Source: Mycobacterium intracellulare ATCC 13950 (GTDB lineage Bacteria; Actinomycetota; Actinomycetes; Mycobacteriales; Mycobacteriaceae). From it: 64,000 nt of DNA. Positions 34,882 to 43,433 of this stretch are shown in pieces; within the stretch, counting starts at the first letter, position 1; every line of letters starts with the position of its first letter. A model generated the notes under the pieces. That model worked only from the letters and a program-made list of their open reading frames with translations, had not been told where the DNA came from and did not search any database. Position numbers and translations under genes: made by a program. The stretch is taken from the NCBI RefSeq assembly GCF_000277125.1, contig NC_016946.1, positions 5,146,001 through 5,210,000 on the forward strand. The letters run 5' to 3'.

Positions 34882-35606
34882 CGGATCTGCAGGCATTGAC
34901 CACCGTCGATGATGAGTTCGGAGCCGGTGATGAACGACGCCTCGCCGGAGACCAGGAACGCCACGGCGTCGGCGACTTCGTCGGCGCGGCCTATCCGCCC
35001 GAACATCGATGCCGCAGCGAGCCGGGTCTGGGTGGTCTCGTCGAGCATCGTGGTGGCGATCGGCCCGGGGAACACCGCGTTGACCCGGATGCCGGAGGGC
35101 GCGAGTTCGGCGGCGGCGGTCTGGGTCAGGCCGCGCAGCGCCCACTTCGACGAGCCGTAGGCGCCGTGCTGGGGGAACGGGCGGATCGCGCCGGTGCTGC
35201 AGATGTTGACGATGGAGGCGTCGGGCGCCGCGCGCAGGTGTTCGAGCGTGGCGCGCATGCCGAGGAACGCGCCCAGACAGTTGACCCGCCACGAGTTTTC
35301 GAATCCTTCGGCGGTCTCCTCGGTCAACGACGCGCGGTGCAGCACGCCGGCGCAGTTGACCAGCGTGCTCAGCGACCCGAAACGGTCGACGACGCGTGCG
35401 ACGGCCGAGTCCCACTGCTGCTCCGCGGTGACGTCGAGCTCCACCGCGATCAGTTCCTCGTCGCCCGATTGGCGCACCGCGGCGGCGAGTTCGTCGGCCC
35501 GCCGATCGCAGGCGGCCACCGAAAACCCCTTGGCACGTAGGCGTTCGGCGATGGCCCGGCCCTGCCCGCCGGCCGCGCCGGTCACGAGTGCGACACGTGG
35601 GTTCAT
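34878..35606 (-). CDS. short-chain dehydrogenase/reductase
   Basis: A 242-aa SDR with NAD(P) motif GAAGGQG (residues 9-15), NCAGVL near 88 and catalytic YGSSK near 150. It should interconvert an alcohol and a ketone, and in this operon would supply the ketone for the monooxygenase. The start at 35606 overlaps the SnoaL-like gene by 4 bases, so the open frame further upstream is not used. Confidence 0.87.
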   Translation of the reverse strand: MNPRVALVTGAAGGQGRAIAERLRAKGFSVAACDRRADELAAAVRQSGDEELIAVELDVTAEQQWDSAVARVVDRFGSLSTLVNCAGVLHRASLTEETAEGFENSWRVNCLGAFLGMRATLEHLRAAPDASIVNICSTGAIRPFPQHGAYGSSKWALRGLTQTAAAELAPSGIRVNAVFPGPIATTMLDETTQTRLAAASMFGRIGRADEVADAVAFLVSGEASFITGSELIIDGGQCLQIR

Positions 35607-36013
35607 GCCGGCGCGCCCTCGGGGTTGTCGGACAGTCCGCCGCTGGTGATGAAGCGGCACCGGCGCCGCGCGAAACGCCACTGGCCGTCCACGCGGGTCA
35701 GCTCGTCGTCGTAGAGGGCGGGCCGCAACTGCAGATCGCCGCACCGGACGAACAGCACCTGCGATCGGGCGCTCGCGCGGTCCCCGTCGACTGTGATCCG
35801 CGAGACGCCGGTCAGATGCAGGCCGCGCGCCGCGGCGCGGAACATGTCGGCGATCCCGTCATGGCCCGCGAAAGTCCGGCCGTACGCCAGGAATTCGCCG
35901 TCGGGGGCGAACAGCCGGACGCAACCGTCGACATCACCGGCGTCGAGAGCGAGCGCGTAGCCGGCGATCAAATCGCGGATCGCTGCCTCGTCGTCCGGCG
36001 GGTAGGCGGTCAT
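35603..36013 (-). CDS. SnoaL-like / NTF2-fold protein
   Basis: A 136-aa protein of the SnoaL_4 / nuclear transport factor 2 fold: EAAIRDLIAGYALALDAGDV at the N-terminus and DGCVRLFAPDGEFLAYG next. Members act as cyclases, hydratases or small-molecule isomerases, or have no known activity. ATGA overlaps link it to both neighbours. Its role in the pathway cannot be set from sequence. Confidence 0.8.
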   Translation of the reverse strand: MTAYPPDDEAAIRDLIAGYALALDAGDVDGCVRLFAPDGEFLAYGRTFAGHDGIADMFRAAARGLHLTGVSRITVDGDRASARSQVLFVRCGDLQLRPALYDDELTRVDGQWRFARRRCRFITSGGLSDNPEGAPA

Positions 36014-36768
36014 TGCGTCGCCTCACGCAGGTGTTCGGCGGCCCCGCGGCGCAGTGCCTGCGACTCGGCGGCCAGCGTGATCATGCGAAAACCCAGCCGC
36101 GCCATGGCCTGGCCCGTCATGCCGTCCCCGGCGTGAATGCCGGTGACCAGCCCCGCATCCGAGGCCGCCCGGTGGATGCGCGTGATCGCGTCGAGCACCT
36201 CGGGATGCCGGGTCGCACCGAGGACGCCGGCGCCCATCGAGATGGCGAGATCGGCCGGGCCGACGTAGATCCCGGTCAGGCCGTCGACCGCGCAGATCTC
36301 GCGGATGTCCGCCAGCGCCGCCGCGGTCTCGATCATCGCGAACACGCCGATCCGGGATTCGTGGGCGGCGGGGTCGTGCCCCAGGCTGGCGCGCAGCGGT
36401 CCGAAGCTGCGCACGCCCGCCGGCGGGTAGCGGGTGGCGGCCACGGCGGCGGCGGCCTCGCCGGCCGATTCGATCATCGCGATGACGACGGCGTCGGCCC
36501 CGGCGTCGGCCACCCGCCCGATCGGTGCGGCGTCGGCGTTGGGCAGGCGCACGACGGTGCCCAGCGGCAGGTGTTCGGTGCGGCGCAGCATGCGGGCGAT
36601 GCCGGCGTCGTCGAGATAGCCGTGCTGGGCGTCGAATCCGACGTAGTCGTAACCGGCGCGGGCGAATTCCTCGGGTCCCAGCCAGGTGGGGCCGGTGACC
36701 CAGCCGCCGAAGATGGCGGGCTTGCTGCTGAGCGCCAGTTGCAGATTGCCCGGCGAAGCGTCGGTCAC
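36010..36768 (-). CDS. HpcH/HpaI-family aldolase
   Basis: A 252-aa class II metal-dependent aldolase of the HpcH/HpaI type. FDAQHGYLDD near residue 44 holds the catalytic His, VRLPN the Arg, and MIETAAAL and IYVGPADLAISMG hold the metal-binding Glu and Asp. The family cleaves 4-hydroxy-2-oxo acids, or related hydroxyacyl substrates, to pyruvate plus an aldehyde. It would act late in the pathway, after ring opening. GTG at 36768; 10 bases after the dehydrogenase stop. Confidence 0.85.
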   Translation of the reverse strand: MTDASPGNLQLALSSKPAIFGGWVTGPTWLGPEEFARAGYDYVGFDAQHGYLDDAGIARMLRRTEHLPLGTVVRLPNADAAPIGRVADAGADAVVIAMIESAGEAAAAVAATRYPPAGVRSFGPLRASLGHDPAAHESRIGVFAMIETAAALADIREICAVDGLTGIYVGPADLAISMGAGVLGATRHPEVLDAITRIHRAASDAGLVTGIHAGDGMTGQAMARLGFRMITLAAESQALRRGAAEHLREATQ

Positions 36769-36778
36769 GGTCGGCCCC

Positions 36779-37747
36779 TCACCCGGCGATCGCAATCTTG
36801 ATGCGCTCGGCCACCGGTCGGCAGGCCAGCTCGAACGCGTCCTGCACCTGCTCGACGCCGAACGTGTGGGTGAGGTACGCGCCGAGCAGCCAGGGATGCT
36901 CGGCGGCGAACTTGCTCGCGAGCTCCAGCATCCGCCGACGGTCAAGCGTCACACCGGATTTCAGCGTCAGGTTGTTGCGCAGCATGGCCCGCATGCTGAT
37001 GGGATACATCTCGTCGTCGGCGACACCGAAGTAGAAGACGGTGCCGCCGGGGGCGGTGGCGTCGATGGCGTGGGTGAGGGTGGCCACCTGGTGACCGACC
37101 GCCTCGATGACGACGTCGGCGCGGTCCCCCGGTTCCAGCTGACTCGCCCAGCGGTCGCTGGTGGCGCGCACCGGTTCGTCGACGCCGAATGCCCTTGCCA
37201 CATCGCGGCGGTCGATCGGATCGACCCCGGTGACGCGGCGCGCACCGGCCGCCTTGGCGACGTAGGAGAACAGCAGGCCGATCGATCCCTGGCCGATGAT
37301 CGCGACGCGCCGCCCGGCCAGATCGCCGAGTTGCTCGCAGGCGTAGAGCACACAGGCCAGCGGTTGCAGGCCGATCGCCTGCGCCGGCGTCAGCGCCGGG
37401 TCGTAGGGCGCCAAACCGTCACCGTCGGTGACGATGCGTTCCATCATGCCGTCGAACCCGGAGGCCCAGCCGACGACGAGGTCCCCGGGGCGGTGCGCGG
37501 GGTGGCGGCTGGCGATCACCTCGCCGGCGACCTCGTGGATGGGGAAGCCGTCCTTCTCGGGTCCGCTGCGGCCGTCGTCGCCGGGGATTCGGCCCTTGGC
37601 GCCGCGAAACGCGGGCAGATCGCTGCCGCAGACGCCGGCGGCCAGGAACCGCAGCAGCACCTGCCCGTCGGTCAGGGACTCAGGGGCGGTGTCGGCGATC
37701 GTCGTCCGCTCGAACAGATACGGGGCGATGAGCCGGTAGGACCACAC
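36779..37747 (-). CDS. medium-chain (zinc-type) dehydrogenase
   Basis: A 322-aa MDR-family oxidoreductase with AAGVCGSDLP near residue 33 (zinc Cys) and HEVAGEV. The coenzyme motif is IIGQGSIGLLF near 137, and VIEAVGHQ follows. The structural zinc lobe is not evident, so it is shorter than classic alcohol dehydrogenases. It probably oxidises the hydroxyl introduced by the P450. GTG at 37747 is preceded by GGAGG about 6 bases upstream and lies 1 base after the P450 stop. Confidence 0.82.
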   Translation of the reverse strand: MWSYRLIAPYLFERTTIADTAPESLTDGQVLLRFLAAGVCGSDLPAFRGAKGRIPGDDGRSGPEKDGFPIHEVAGEVIASRHPAHRPGDLVVGWASGFDGMMERIVTDGDGLAPYDPALTPAQAIGLQPLACVLYACEQLGDLAGRRVAIIGQGSIGLLFSYVAKAAGARRVTGVDPIDRRDVARAFGVDEPVRATSDRWASQLEPGDRADVVIEAVGHQVATLTHAIDATAPGGTVFYFGVADDEMYPISMRAMLRNNLTLKSGVTLDRRRMLELASKFAAEHPWLLGAYLTHTFGVEQVQDAFELACRPVAERIKIAIAG

Positions 37748-37748
37748 C

Positions 37749-38990
37749 TCAGACCTCCACCGGGATGTTGTTCCAGCCCCATTGGAAGCTGGACGGCAAC
37801 CGGGTGGCGGCGTGGGTCTGGATCGCGTAGTCGGGCACCCGACGCAGCCATTCGGCAAGCAGCACATCGATTTCCAGCCTGGCCAGGTGGTAGCCGATGC
37901 AGAAGTGCTGGCCGCGGCCGAACGCCAGCGAGCGGCGGATGGGCCGGTCCCAGATGAACTCGTCGGGCTCGGGGTATTCCCGCTCGTCGCGGCTGGCCGA
38001 GGCGAGCAGGGTGATGACGCGCTGGCCGGGATTGATGGTCTGACCGTGAATGTCGAAGGGCTTGCGCGCCGTTCGCGCGAACCACTGCGCGGGCGCGCAG
38101 TATCGGATCATCTCCTCGCGGGCGACGGGCACGTTGCCTTCGGGATCGGCGCGCACGGCGGCCAACTGGTCGGGCCGCCGGCTGAGCTCCCACAGCCCGT
38201 GGGCGACGATCTTGGGGACCGTCTCGGTTCCGCCGATGAAGATGCACAGCATCTGGGTGGCGACTTCCATGTCGTCCAGGGCGCTGCCGTCGGGCAGGTG
38301 GTAGCCGAGCAGGCCGTCGACCACGTCCAGCGGCGGCCCGGACCGGTCGGCGCGGCGGCGCGCGACCGCGGGCAGCAGGAACTCGAAATAGTTCGGGCGC
38401 GCCTGCCCGGTGTCCACGCCGACACCCGGCTGGGCGAGGCTGCCGGCGTTGACCGCGGCGAGGACCTGCGGCGCGAGATCGGTGGGAATGCCGAGGAGTT
38501 CGCAGACGATCGCGGCAACCACGACGCCGCCGTAGTCCTGGGTCAGGTCGAACGAGCCGCGCGGCAACAGCAGGTCGAGGCGTTCGTTGGCCAGCTCGCG
38601 GATCCTGCCCTCGAGGTCGGTGACCGAACGCGGCCGAAACGGCCGGGAGTGCGTGCGCCGGATCTCGCCGTACAGGTCGGCGTCGAACATGGCGTGGAAC
38701 GGAAGCGGGTGCAGCGGCGGGTCGTCGACCGGTCCGGAGTTGTGTTGGGCCAGAACCGATGCCGCCGGCAGCGTGCCCTCCGAGGCGACGAACGTGCCGT
38801 TGTTGACTTCCAGCACCTTCCAGATGTCCTCGAAACGCGACAGCGCGAAGGTGTCCCATTGCGGCATGTAATACACCGGGTGCTGGTCGCGCAGGATTCG
38901 GTAGTACGGCAAGGGGTTTGCCATCACCGCAGCGTCGAAGGGGTCGTACCTGAAGTCGGTGTGGTCCATGGGTCCTTGGCGCTCGGTCAC
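37749..38990 (-). CDS. cytochrome P450
   Basis: A 413-aa soluble class I-type P450. The heme-binding motif FGRGQHFCIG places the axial Cys at about residue 364, EEMIR is the K-helix ExxR, and FIGGTETV is the I-helix oxygen-activation site. It hydroxylates or otherwise oxidises an organic substrate using ferredoxin. No ferredoxin or ferredoxin reductase gene is in the operon. GTG at 38990 overlaps the upstream stop as GTGA, like all other junctions here; an ATG at 38969 would remove seven residues. Confidence 0.93.
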   Translation of the reverse strand: MTERQGPMDHTDFRYDPFDAAVMANPLPYYRILRDQHPVYYMPQWDTFALSRFEDIWKVLEVNNGTFVASEGTLPAASVLAQHNSGPVDDPPLHPLPFHAMFDADLYGEIRRTHSRPFRPRSVTDLEGRIRELANERLDLLLPRGSFDLTQDYGGVVVAAIVCELLGIPTDLAPQVLAAVNAGSLAQPGVGVDTGQARPNYFEFLLPAVARRRADRSGPPLDVVDGLLGYHLPDGSALDDMEVATQMLCIFIGGTETVPKIVAHGLWELSRRPDQLAAVRADPEGNVPVAREEMIRYCAPAQWFARTARKPFDIHGQTINPGQRVITLLASASRDEREYPEPDEFIWDRPIRRSLAFGRGQHFCIGYHLARLEIDVLLAEWLRRVPDYAIQTHAATRLPSSFQWGWNNIPVEV

Positions 38991-39691
38991 TGCAGGGGTG
39001 AGGGCGGGAGGGCCTGCAGGATGGAATCTTCCCACCCGTCCCGCAACGCGGGGGCCACGCTCATCCAGGTGACGATCTCGGCGGGTGGGCTCTCCTTCCA
39101 CGACGGGTAGTGCTCGGCGAAGCAGTCCCATCCCCCGTCCAGCGCCCAGTAGTGGATGACCTCGTTGAAGCGGAAGGTCGTCGTGAACGAACCGAGCCAG
39201 CGTTTTCCGGTGCGTTCCGACCACGGCACGTAGAGCCGCTCGAGCTCCCGGATGTAGTCGTCCTGCCGGCCGGGCTTGGTCTGCATGATCTCCTGGATCA
39301 CCAGCGGCGCAGTGAAATTGGCCTCGCGCAGCTGGGCGAGCGTCCTGTTGCTGGGGCCGGCGTACATGATGCGTCCCTCGCCCGAGGCGCCGAGGTCGGC
39401 CAGGAACGCCGACCATTTGCCGGCGGCGGACTCGTGACTGCCGCCGCGGGCCTGGGCGGCGCCGATCCTGGCGTAATCGGCGAACCCGTCGATCTCCCAG
39501 ATCACCGTCACCTGTGGCCAGTGGCCGTTGTACGGGGTGGATTCCCAGATCGCGAACAGCCGGGCGCCGAGTTGTTCCATCATCGGCTGGTAGGTGTCGG
39601 CGAAGACCTCGGTGAACCGGTCGCTGCGCCCGGATCCCAGCGAGATCGTCTCGTGCAGGTAGAGCAACGCGTGTTTGTAGTACTTCTTCAT
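38987..39691 (-). CDS. NIPSNAP-like dimeric alpha/beta-barrel protein
   Basis: A 234-aa protein with two similar halves, one starting KKYYKHALLYLHETI and the other APLVIQEIMQTKPGRQDDYI. This is typical of dimeric alpha/beta-barrel (NIPSNAP-like) proteins. Trp residues are frequent. The activity is unknown; such folds act as small monooxygenases, isomerases or ligand binders. ATGs and stops overlap the P450 gene by 4 bases downstream. I am not certain of the family name. Confidence 0.6.
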   Translation of the reverse strand: MKKYYKHALLYLHETISLGSGRSDRFTEVFADTYQPMMEQLGARLFAIWESTPYNGHWPQVTVIWEIDGFADYARIGAAQARGGSHESAAGKWSAFLADLGASGEGRIMYAGPSNRTLAQLREANFTAPLVIQEIMQTKPGRQDDYIRELERLYVPWSERTGKRWLGSFTTTFRFNEVIHYWALDGGWDCFAEHYPSWKESPPAEIVTWMSVAPALRDGWEDSILQALPPSPLQ

Positions 39692-39694
39692 GGC

Positions 39695-40258
39695 CTAGTC
39701 GAGCCGGATCAGCTCGGAGTCGGCCCCCGAACCCACGTCGCACAGCAGCGTCTCCGTCGGGGCGACCGTGGCGTCCGAAATACCCTCTGCCGCAAGCGCA
39801 TAGCCCTTGAACATGCGCGCCGCCCCGCTGAGCAGGTGCTGGGCGCGGGTCGTGGCACGCTGCACTCCCAGCGGCCACCCGTCGCCCCACAACGCGACCT
39901 CCGTCAGCCGGTTATCCAGCGACTCGAGCACCGCGTCGCGCACCCGCGCGTCGGCGGTGAACGCGTCGGCGCTGACGGCCAGGCTGGTCGAGCCCGCACC
40001 CAGCGCGCCCAGGGACGGCTCGAGGTCGGACGCCCGCACCCCCAGGATCCGCAGCGCGCGGGTGTCGCGGCCCTGCGGGAGCAGCACCGTCACCTCCCAG
40101 CCGGCCATCGCCCGGTCGTAGAGCCACCCCCCGGCCGATTGCACGACGTCGACGGCGCTGGCGGCGACGACGTCCAGGCGATAGCGCAGGCCGTCGGCGT
40201 TGGCCTGGGTTGCTCGGGCGGCGTCGGTCTTGCTGATGTCGAACGTTGGAGCGACCAT
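39695..40258 (-). CDS. conserved protein of unknown function, first gene of the accessory operon
   Basis: A 187-aa protein. No domain is recognised with confidence. The middle contains GWEVTVLLPQGRDTRALRIL and later ARMFKGYALAAEGI; the protein looks soluble and alpha/beta. It is the first gene of the nine-gene operon and starts at ATG 40258, 3 bases upstream of the NIPSNAP-like gene. The 158-base region upstream holds one copy of the 28-bp shared element. Confidence 0.65.
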   Translation of the reverse strand: MVAPTFDISKTDAARATQANADGLRYRLDVVAASAVDVVQSAGGWLYDRAMAGWEVTVLLPQGRDTRALRILGVRASDLEPSLGALGAGSTSLAVSADAFTADARVRDAVLESLDNRLTEVALWGDGWPLGVQRATTRAQHLLSGAARMFKGYALAAEGISDATVAPTETLLCDVGSGADSELIRLD

Positions 40259-40374
40259 CGATCCATTCCTCACCACGGCCCCAACGACTCCGTTGGCGGG
40301 CCTCACGCGCTTGTCACGGCTTTCTCAAGGGCTGGAGCCGCTGCACGCGTCGGGTGAAGCGACTCACCGCACAG

Positions 40375-40402
40375 CGTGACACTTCCGGCGAAATTTGTAA
40401 AG
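40375..40402. promoter_or_regulatory. shared 28-bp element, copy 1
   Basis: CGTGACACTT at 40375-40384 and TTTGTAAAG at 40394-40402 with nine bases between. The same two blocks with the same spacing occur at 46475 and 47063. Here the element lies 117 bases upstream of the minus-strand operon that begins at 40258, in the reverse orientation relative to it, and 15 bases beyond the stop of the CoA-transferase gene. TGACA and TGTAA form an imperfect dyad. Confidence 0.7.
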
Positions 40403-40416
40403 GTCCGGTCGGGTCC

Positions 40417-41586
40417 TCACGACCCGCGGCGCGCCTCGAGGTCGGCCAGGACCTCCTCGGTGTGCTGCCCGAGTTCCGGTGCCGCAGAACGCGGTGCCCA
40501 GGGGGTGCCGTGAAAATCCGCCGGCGTGGCCACCATCGGCACGGCCGCGTCCCCGTCGGGCACGTCGACGATGCCGCCCGCGGCGTGGAACTGCTCGTCG
40601 GCCACGACGTCCTCGAGCGTGTTGACCGGCGACCAGAAGAAATCCGGTTCGCCGGCAAAGATCCGCGCCCATTCATCAAGGGGGCGCGTCGCGAAGATCT
40701 CGTCCAGCGCGACGATCAGCGCCGCCGAGTTGGCCGCGCGGGAGCGGGCGTCGGCGAACCGCGGGTCGTCGCGCCATTCGGGTCGCCCCACGGCGCGGCA
40801 CAGGGCCGGCCAGTGCCGCTCGGGCTCCAGGCCGACGATCCAGAACCGCCGCCCGTCTTGGGCGGCGTAGTTGTTCATGCACGGGTTGCCCATCGACTCG
40901 CGTTGCCCGATCGCGATCGGCTGCCCGCTCATCAGGTAGGTGTTCAGGTCGAAGCTCACGGTGTAGGCGCCCTGCCGGTACAGCGAGGTGGTCACCAGTT
41001 GGCCCGCCCCGGTGCGTTCGCGCGCGAGCAGCGCCGCGCACACGGCCGCGGCCATCGTCATCCCCGCGGAGTGATCGCCCATGCCACCACGCTGAAACGG
41101 GGGCGTCTCGCCGGGCCGGGTGAGCAGGTGGGCCACCCCGGCCCGGGACCAGAACGCGGCCACGTCGAAGGCGGCGCGATCGGCGTCCGGCCCGTTTTCG
41201 CCATACCCGGTGATGAGCCCGTAGACCAGGCGGGGGTTGGCCGCCGACACCGACTCGAAGTCCAGCCCCAGACGCTGCAGCGCGCCGGGTCGCACGTTGG
41301 TCAGGAAAACGTCTGCGCCGGCGAGCAATTCGAACGCGGTGGCGCGGCCCGCGTCGGTGCCGAGATTGAGGACCACGCTGCGCTTGGAGCGGTTGTCCAT
41401 TTCGAAGGGCGGGTTGAGGCCCATGTCGCAGCCCAGCATGCGGCCGAACATGCGCGCCGGGTCGCCCGTCGGCGGCTCGATCTTGATCACGTCGGCGCCC
41501 CAGTCCGCCAGGATGCCGCCGGCGGCCGGTCCGGCCACCCACACCCCGAGTTCGACGACCTTGACGCCTTCCACCGGTCCCGCCAT
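40417..41586 (-). CDS. family III (CaiB/BaiF) CoA-transferase
   Basis: A 389-aa CoA-transferase of the CaiB/BaiF type, with VVELGVWVAGPAAGGILADWGA near residue 10, KIEPPTGDP, and the catalytic Asp in GGMGDHSAG near residue 170. It moves CoA between carboxylic acids and would activate an acid for beta-oxidation. ATG at 41586. The longer open frame upstream to 41727 crosses the divergent gap of 200 bases to the SDR gene at 41787, where I see no clear promoter. Confidence 0.88.
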   Translation of the reverse strand: MAGPVEGVKVVELGVWVAGPAAGGILADWGADVIKIEPPTGDPARMFGRMLGCDMGLNPPFEMDNRSKRSVVLNLGTDAGRATAFELLAGADVFLTNVRPGALQRLGLDFESVSAANPRLVYGLITGYGENGPDADRAAFDVAAFWSRAGVAHLLTRPGETPPFQRGGMGDHSAGMTMAAAVCAALLARERTGAGQLVTTSLYRQGAYTVSFDLNTYLMSGQPIAIGQRESMGNPCMNNYAAQDGRRFWIVGLEPERHWPALCRAVGRPEWRDDPRFADARSRAANSAALIVALDEIFATRPLDEWARIFAGEPDFFWSPVNTLEDVVADEQFHAAGGIVDVPDGDAAVPMVATPADFHGTPWAPRSAAPELGQHTEEVLADLEARRGS

Positions 41587-41786
41587 GCGTAAGTTCCTAC
41601 TCCCTGCGCCGGCCGCCCGTTGCCACCGGGTCATCCGGTTCGCCGTTCTGATCTGCCCGCCGATGAATCTGGGTGGCCCCGTGTATCGGAATACATGCGG
41701 GCGTCGCGCAACGACTGGCCGCGGCAAGCCACCTCACCTATGCGGCCTGCCCAATCCGACACCAATCAATGAAGGAGGCCGTCATC

Positions 41787-42521
41787 GTGGCCACAATCTC
41801 ATGCAGGACGGTGCTGATCACCGGGGGAAATCGTGGCATCGGCGCCGCGCTGGTCGCGGAGGCCTTACGCCGGGGCGCCCGACGGGTGTACGTCGGCACC
41901 CGGAAGGCCTTGGCCGGCAACGGCGATTCCCGCGTGACACCGCTGGCCCTCGACATCACCGACCCCGCGCAGATTCGGCGGGCCGTGGCCAGGGTCGACT
42001 CGCTCGATGTCCTGGTCAACAACGCCGGCCTGGCGGTGTACGACGATCTCGGCGACGCCTCCGCACTGCGGACGCACCTTGCGGTGAATCTGCTCGGCAC
42101 GTACGACGTGATTCAGGCCTTCCTGCCGATGCTGACGCGATCCGGGGGATCGATCGTCAACAACCTGTCGGTGAACGCCCTGGCGCCGTTGCCGCTGATC
42201 CCGGCGTATTCGATCTCCAAGGCCGCGGCGTTCTCCCTCACGCAATCGCTGCGTGTCATCCTGGCCGGGCGGGGCGTGCGGGTTCATGCGGTGCTGACCG
42301 GTCCCGTCGACACCGACATGACCCGAGGCCTCGACATCCCCAAGGCCTCAACGCAATCCGTGGCACAAGGCATCTTCGACGGGCTGGAGAACGGCGACGA
42401 CGAGATCTTTCCCGACCCGATGTCGCGTTCGTTGGCGCAGCGCTGGCAGGTGGGCGTCGCCAAGCTGCTCGAGCAGCAGTACGCGGCCCTGCTCGCACCC
42501 GGAGATCCCGTCACATCCTGA
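41787..42521 (+). CDS. short-chain dehydrogenase/reductase
   Basis: A 244-aa SDR. NAD(P) motif ITGGNRGIG near residue 11, NNAGLAVYDD near 78 and catalytic YSISK near 150. GTG at 41787 is chosen because GAAGGAGG at 41771-41778 precedes it by 8 bases; the ATG at 41769 and the longer frame upstream have no comparable site. Substrate unknown. It is divergent from the CoA-transferase gene. Confidence 0.87.
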   Translation: MATISCRTVLITGGNRGIGAALVAEALRRGARRVYVGTRKALAGNGDSRVTPLALDITDPAQIRRAVARVDSLDVLVNNAGLAVYDDLGDASALRTHLAVNLLGTYDVIQAFLPMLTRSGGSIVNNLSVNALAPLPLIPAYSISKAAAFSLTQSLRVILAGRGVRVHAVLTGPVDTDMTRGLDIPKASTQSVAQGIFDGLENGDDEIFPDPMSRSLAQRWQVGVAKLLEQQYAALLAPGDPVTS

Positions 42522-42670
42522 CTCGCAATCACGAATCCGAATGCCGCCACGCTTACTCGGCCGCGCTGCGGTCGGGCTCCCGCCCTAACCGGGTCTGTCG
42601 GATCGAGGCCGGTGTGCACCACAATGGCCTACGCGGGAGCTAGATGAGTGGTTGCAACCGGGAGGAACGC

Positions 42671-43378
42671 ATGACTCTGGTGGCCGGGCGGGGACCGCTC
42701 AGCAGCGATCCGGCGGGGCGCTTCTCGCCCGCGATACCCGACGGGCCAGAAGGGATTGTGTACGTCGAGCCGCATCCCCGGCGCGTGCAGGCGGTCAAGG
42801 ACGGGCGGCTGGTGATCGACACAGAGCGGGCGCTGATGGTGCACCGGCGGGGCCGACCGCTGAGCTACGTCTTCGCGCCCGACGACGTCGGCGACCTGCC
42901 GAATGAGCCCGAGCCGGAGGCCCCCGGTTTCGTTCACGTTCCCTGGGACGCGGTGGACACGTGGTTCGAGGAGGGGCGCAAACTCGTGCACTATCCGCCC
43001 AATCCGTATCACCGCGTCGACTGCCGTCCGACGCAGCGCCGCCTGCGCGTCCGCGTCGGCGGCACCACGCTGGTCGACACCGACGACACGACGATCCTCT
43101 TCGAGACGGCGCTCGAGCCGAGGTTGTATGTCGACCCGGCACACGTGCGCACCGATCTGCTGGTGCGCTCCGAGACGTCGAGTTACTGCAACTACAAGGG
43201 CTTTGCGACGTATTGGTCGTTGGTCTCGGGTGAGCGCGTCGTCGAGGACGTCGCCTGGTGTTATCCCGATCCGCCGCCGGAAAGCCTGCCGATCAAGGGA
43301 TTCCTCAGCTTCGACGACACCCGCGCCGACGTGCTCGCCGAGCTGCCCGGTGGCCCCCGCGATCCCGCGAGAGTGTAA
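42671..43378 (+). CDS. DUF427 domain protein
   Basis: A 235-aa protein carrying two DUF427-like repeats. Each half has a VRVGG or VRVEPHPRRV type core, and the second half contains SSYCNYKGFATYWSL near residue 175. DUF427 proteins are common in actinobacteria and their function is unknown. ATG at 42671 is favoured by GGGAGGA at 42660-42666; an ATG at 42644 would add nine residues. The stop TAA lies inside a long dyad at 43365. Confidence 0.85.
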   Translation: MTLVAGRGPLSSDPAGRFSPAIPDGPEGIVYVEPHPRRVQAVKDGRLVIDTERALMVHRRGRPLSYVFAPDDVGDLPNEPEPEAPGFVHVPWDAVDTWFEEGRKLVHYPPNPYHRVDCRPTQRRLRVRVGGTTLVDTDDTTILFETALEPRLYVDPAHVRTDLLVRSETSSYCNYKGFATYWSLVSGERVVEDVAWCYPDPPPESLPIKGFLSFDDTRADVLAELPGGPRDPARV

Positions 43379-43427
43379 CTGGCAACGCATCTCCCGGGTG
43401 CCACCGTCGGTGGTGACACTCTCGCGG
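43365..43427. terminator. 12-bp perfect inverted repeat between convergent genes
   Basis: CCGCGAGAGTGT at 43365-43376 pairs perfectly with ACACTCTCGCGG at 43416-43427. An inner CCACCG/CGGTGG-like hairpin adds structure. It sits between the convergent DUF427 and acyl-CoA dehydrogenase genes and overlaps the DUF427 stop. A 46-base part of it recurs at 49343-49388 between another convergent pair. A bidirectional terminator is the simplest reading. Confidence 0.65.
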
Positions 43428-43433
43428 CAAAAG

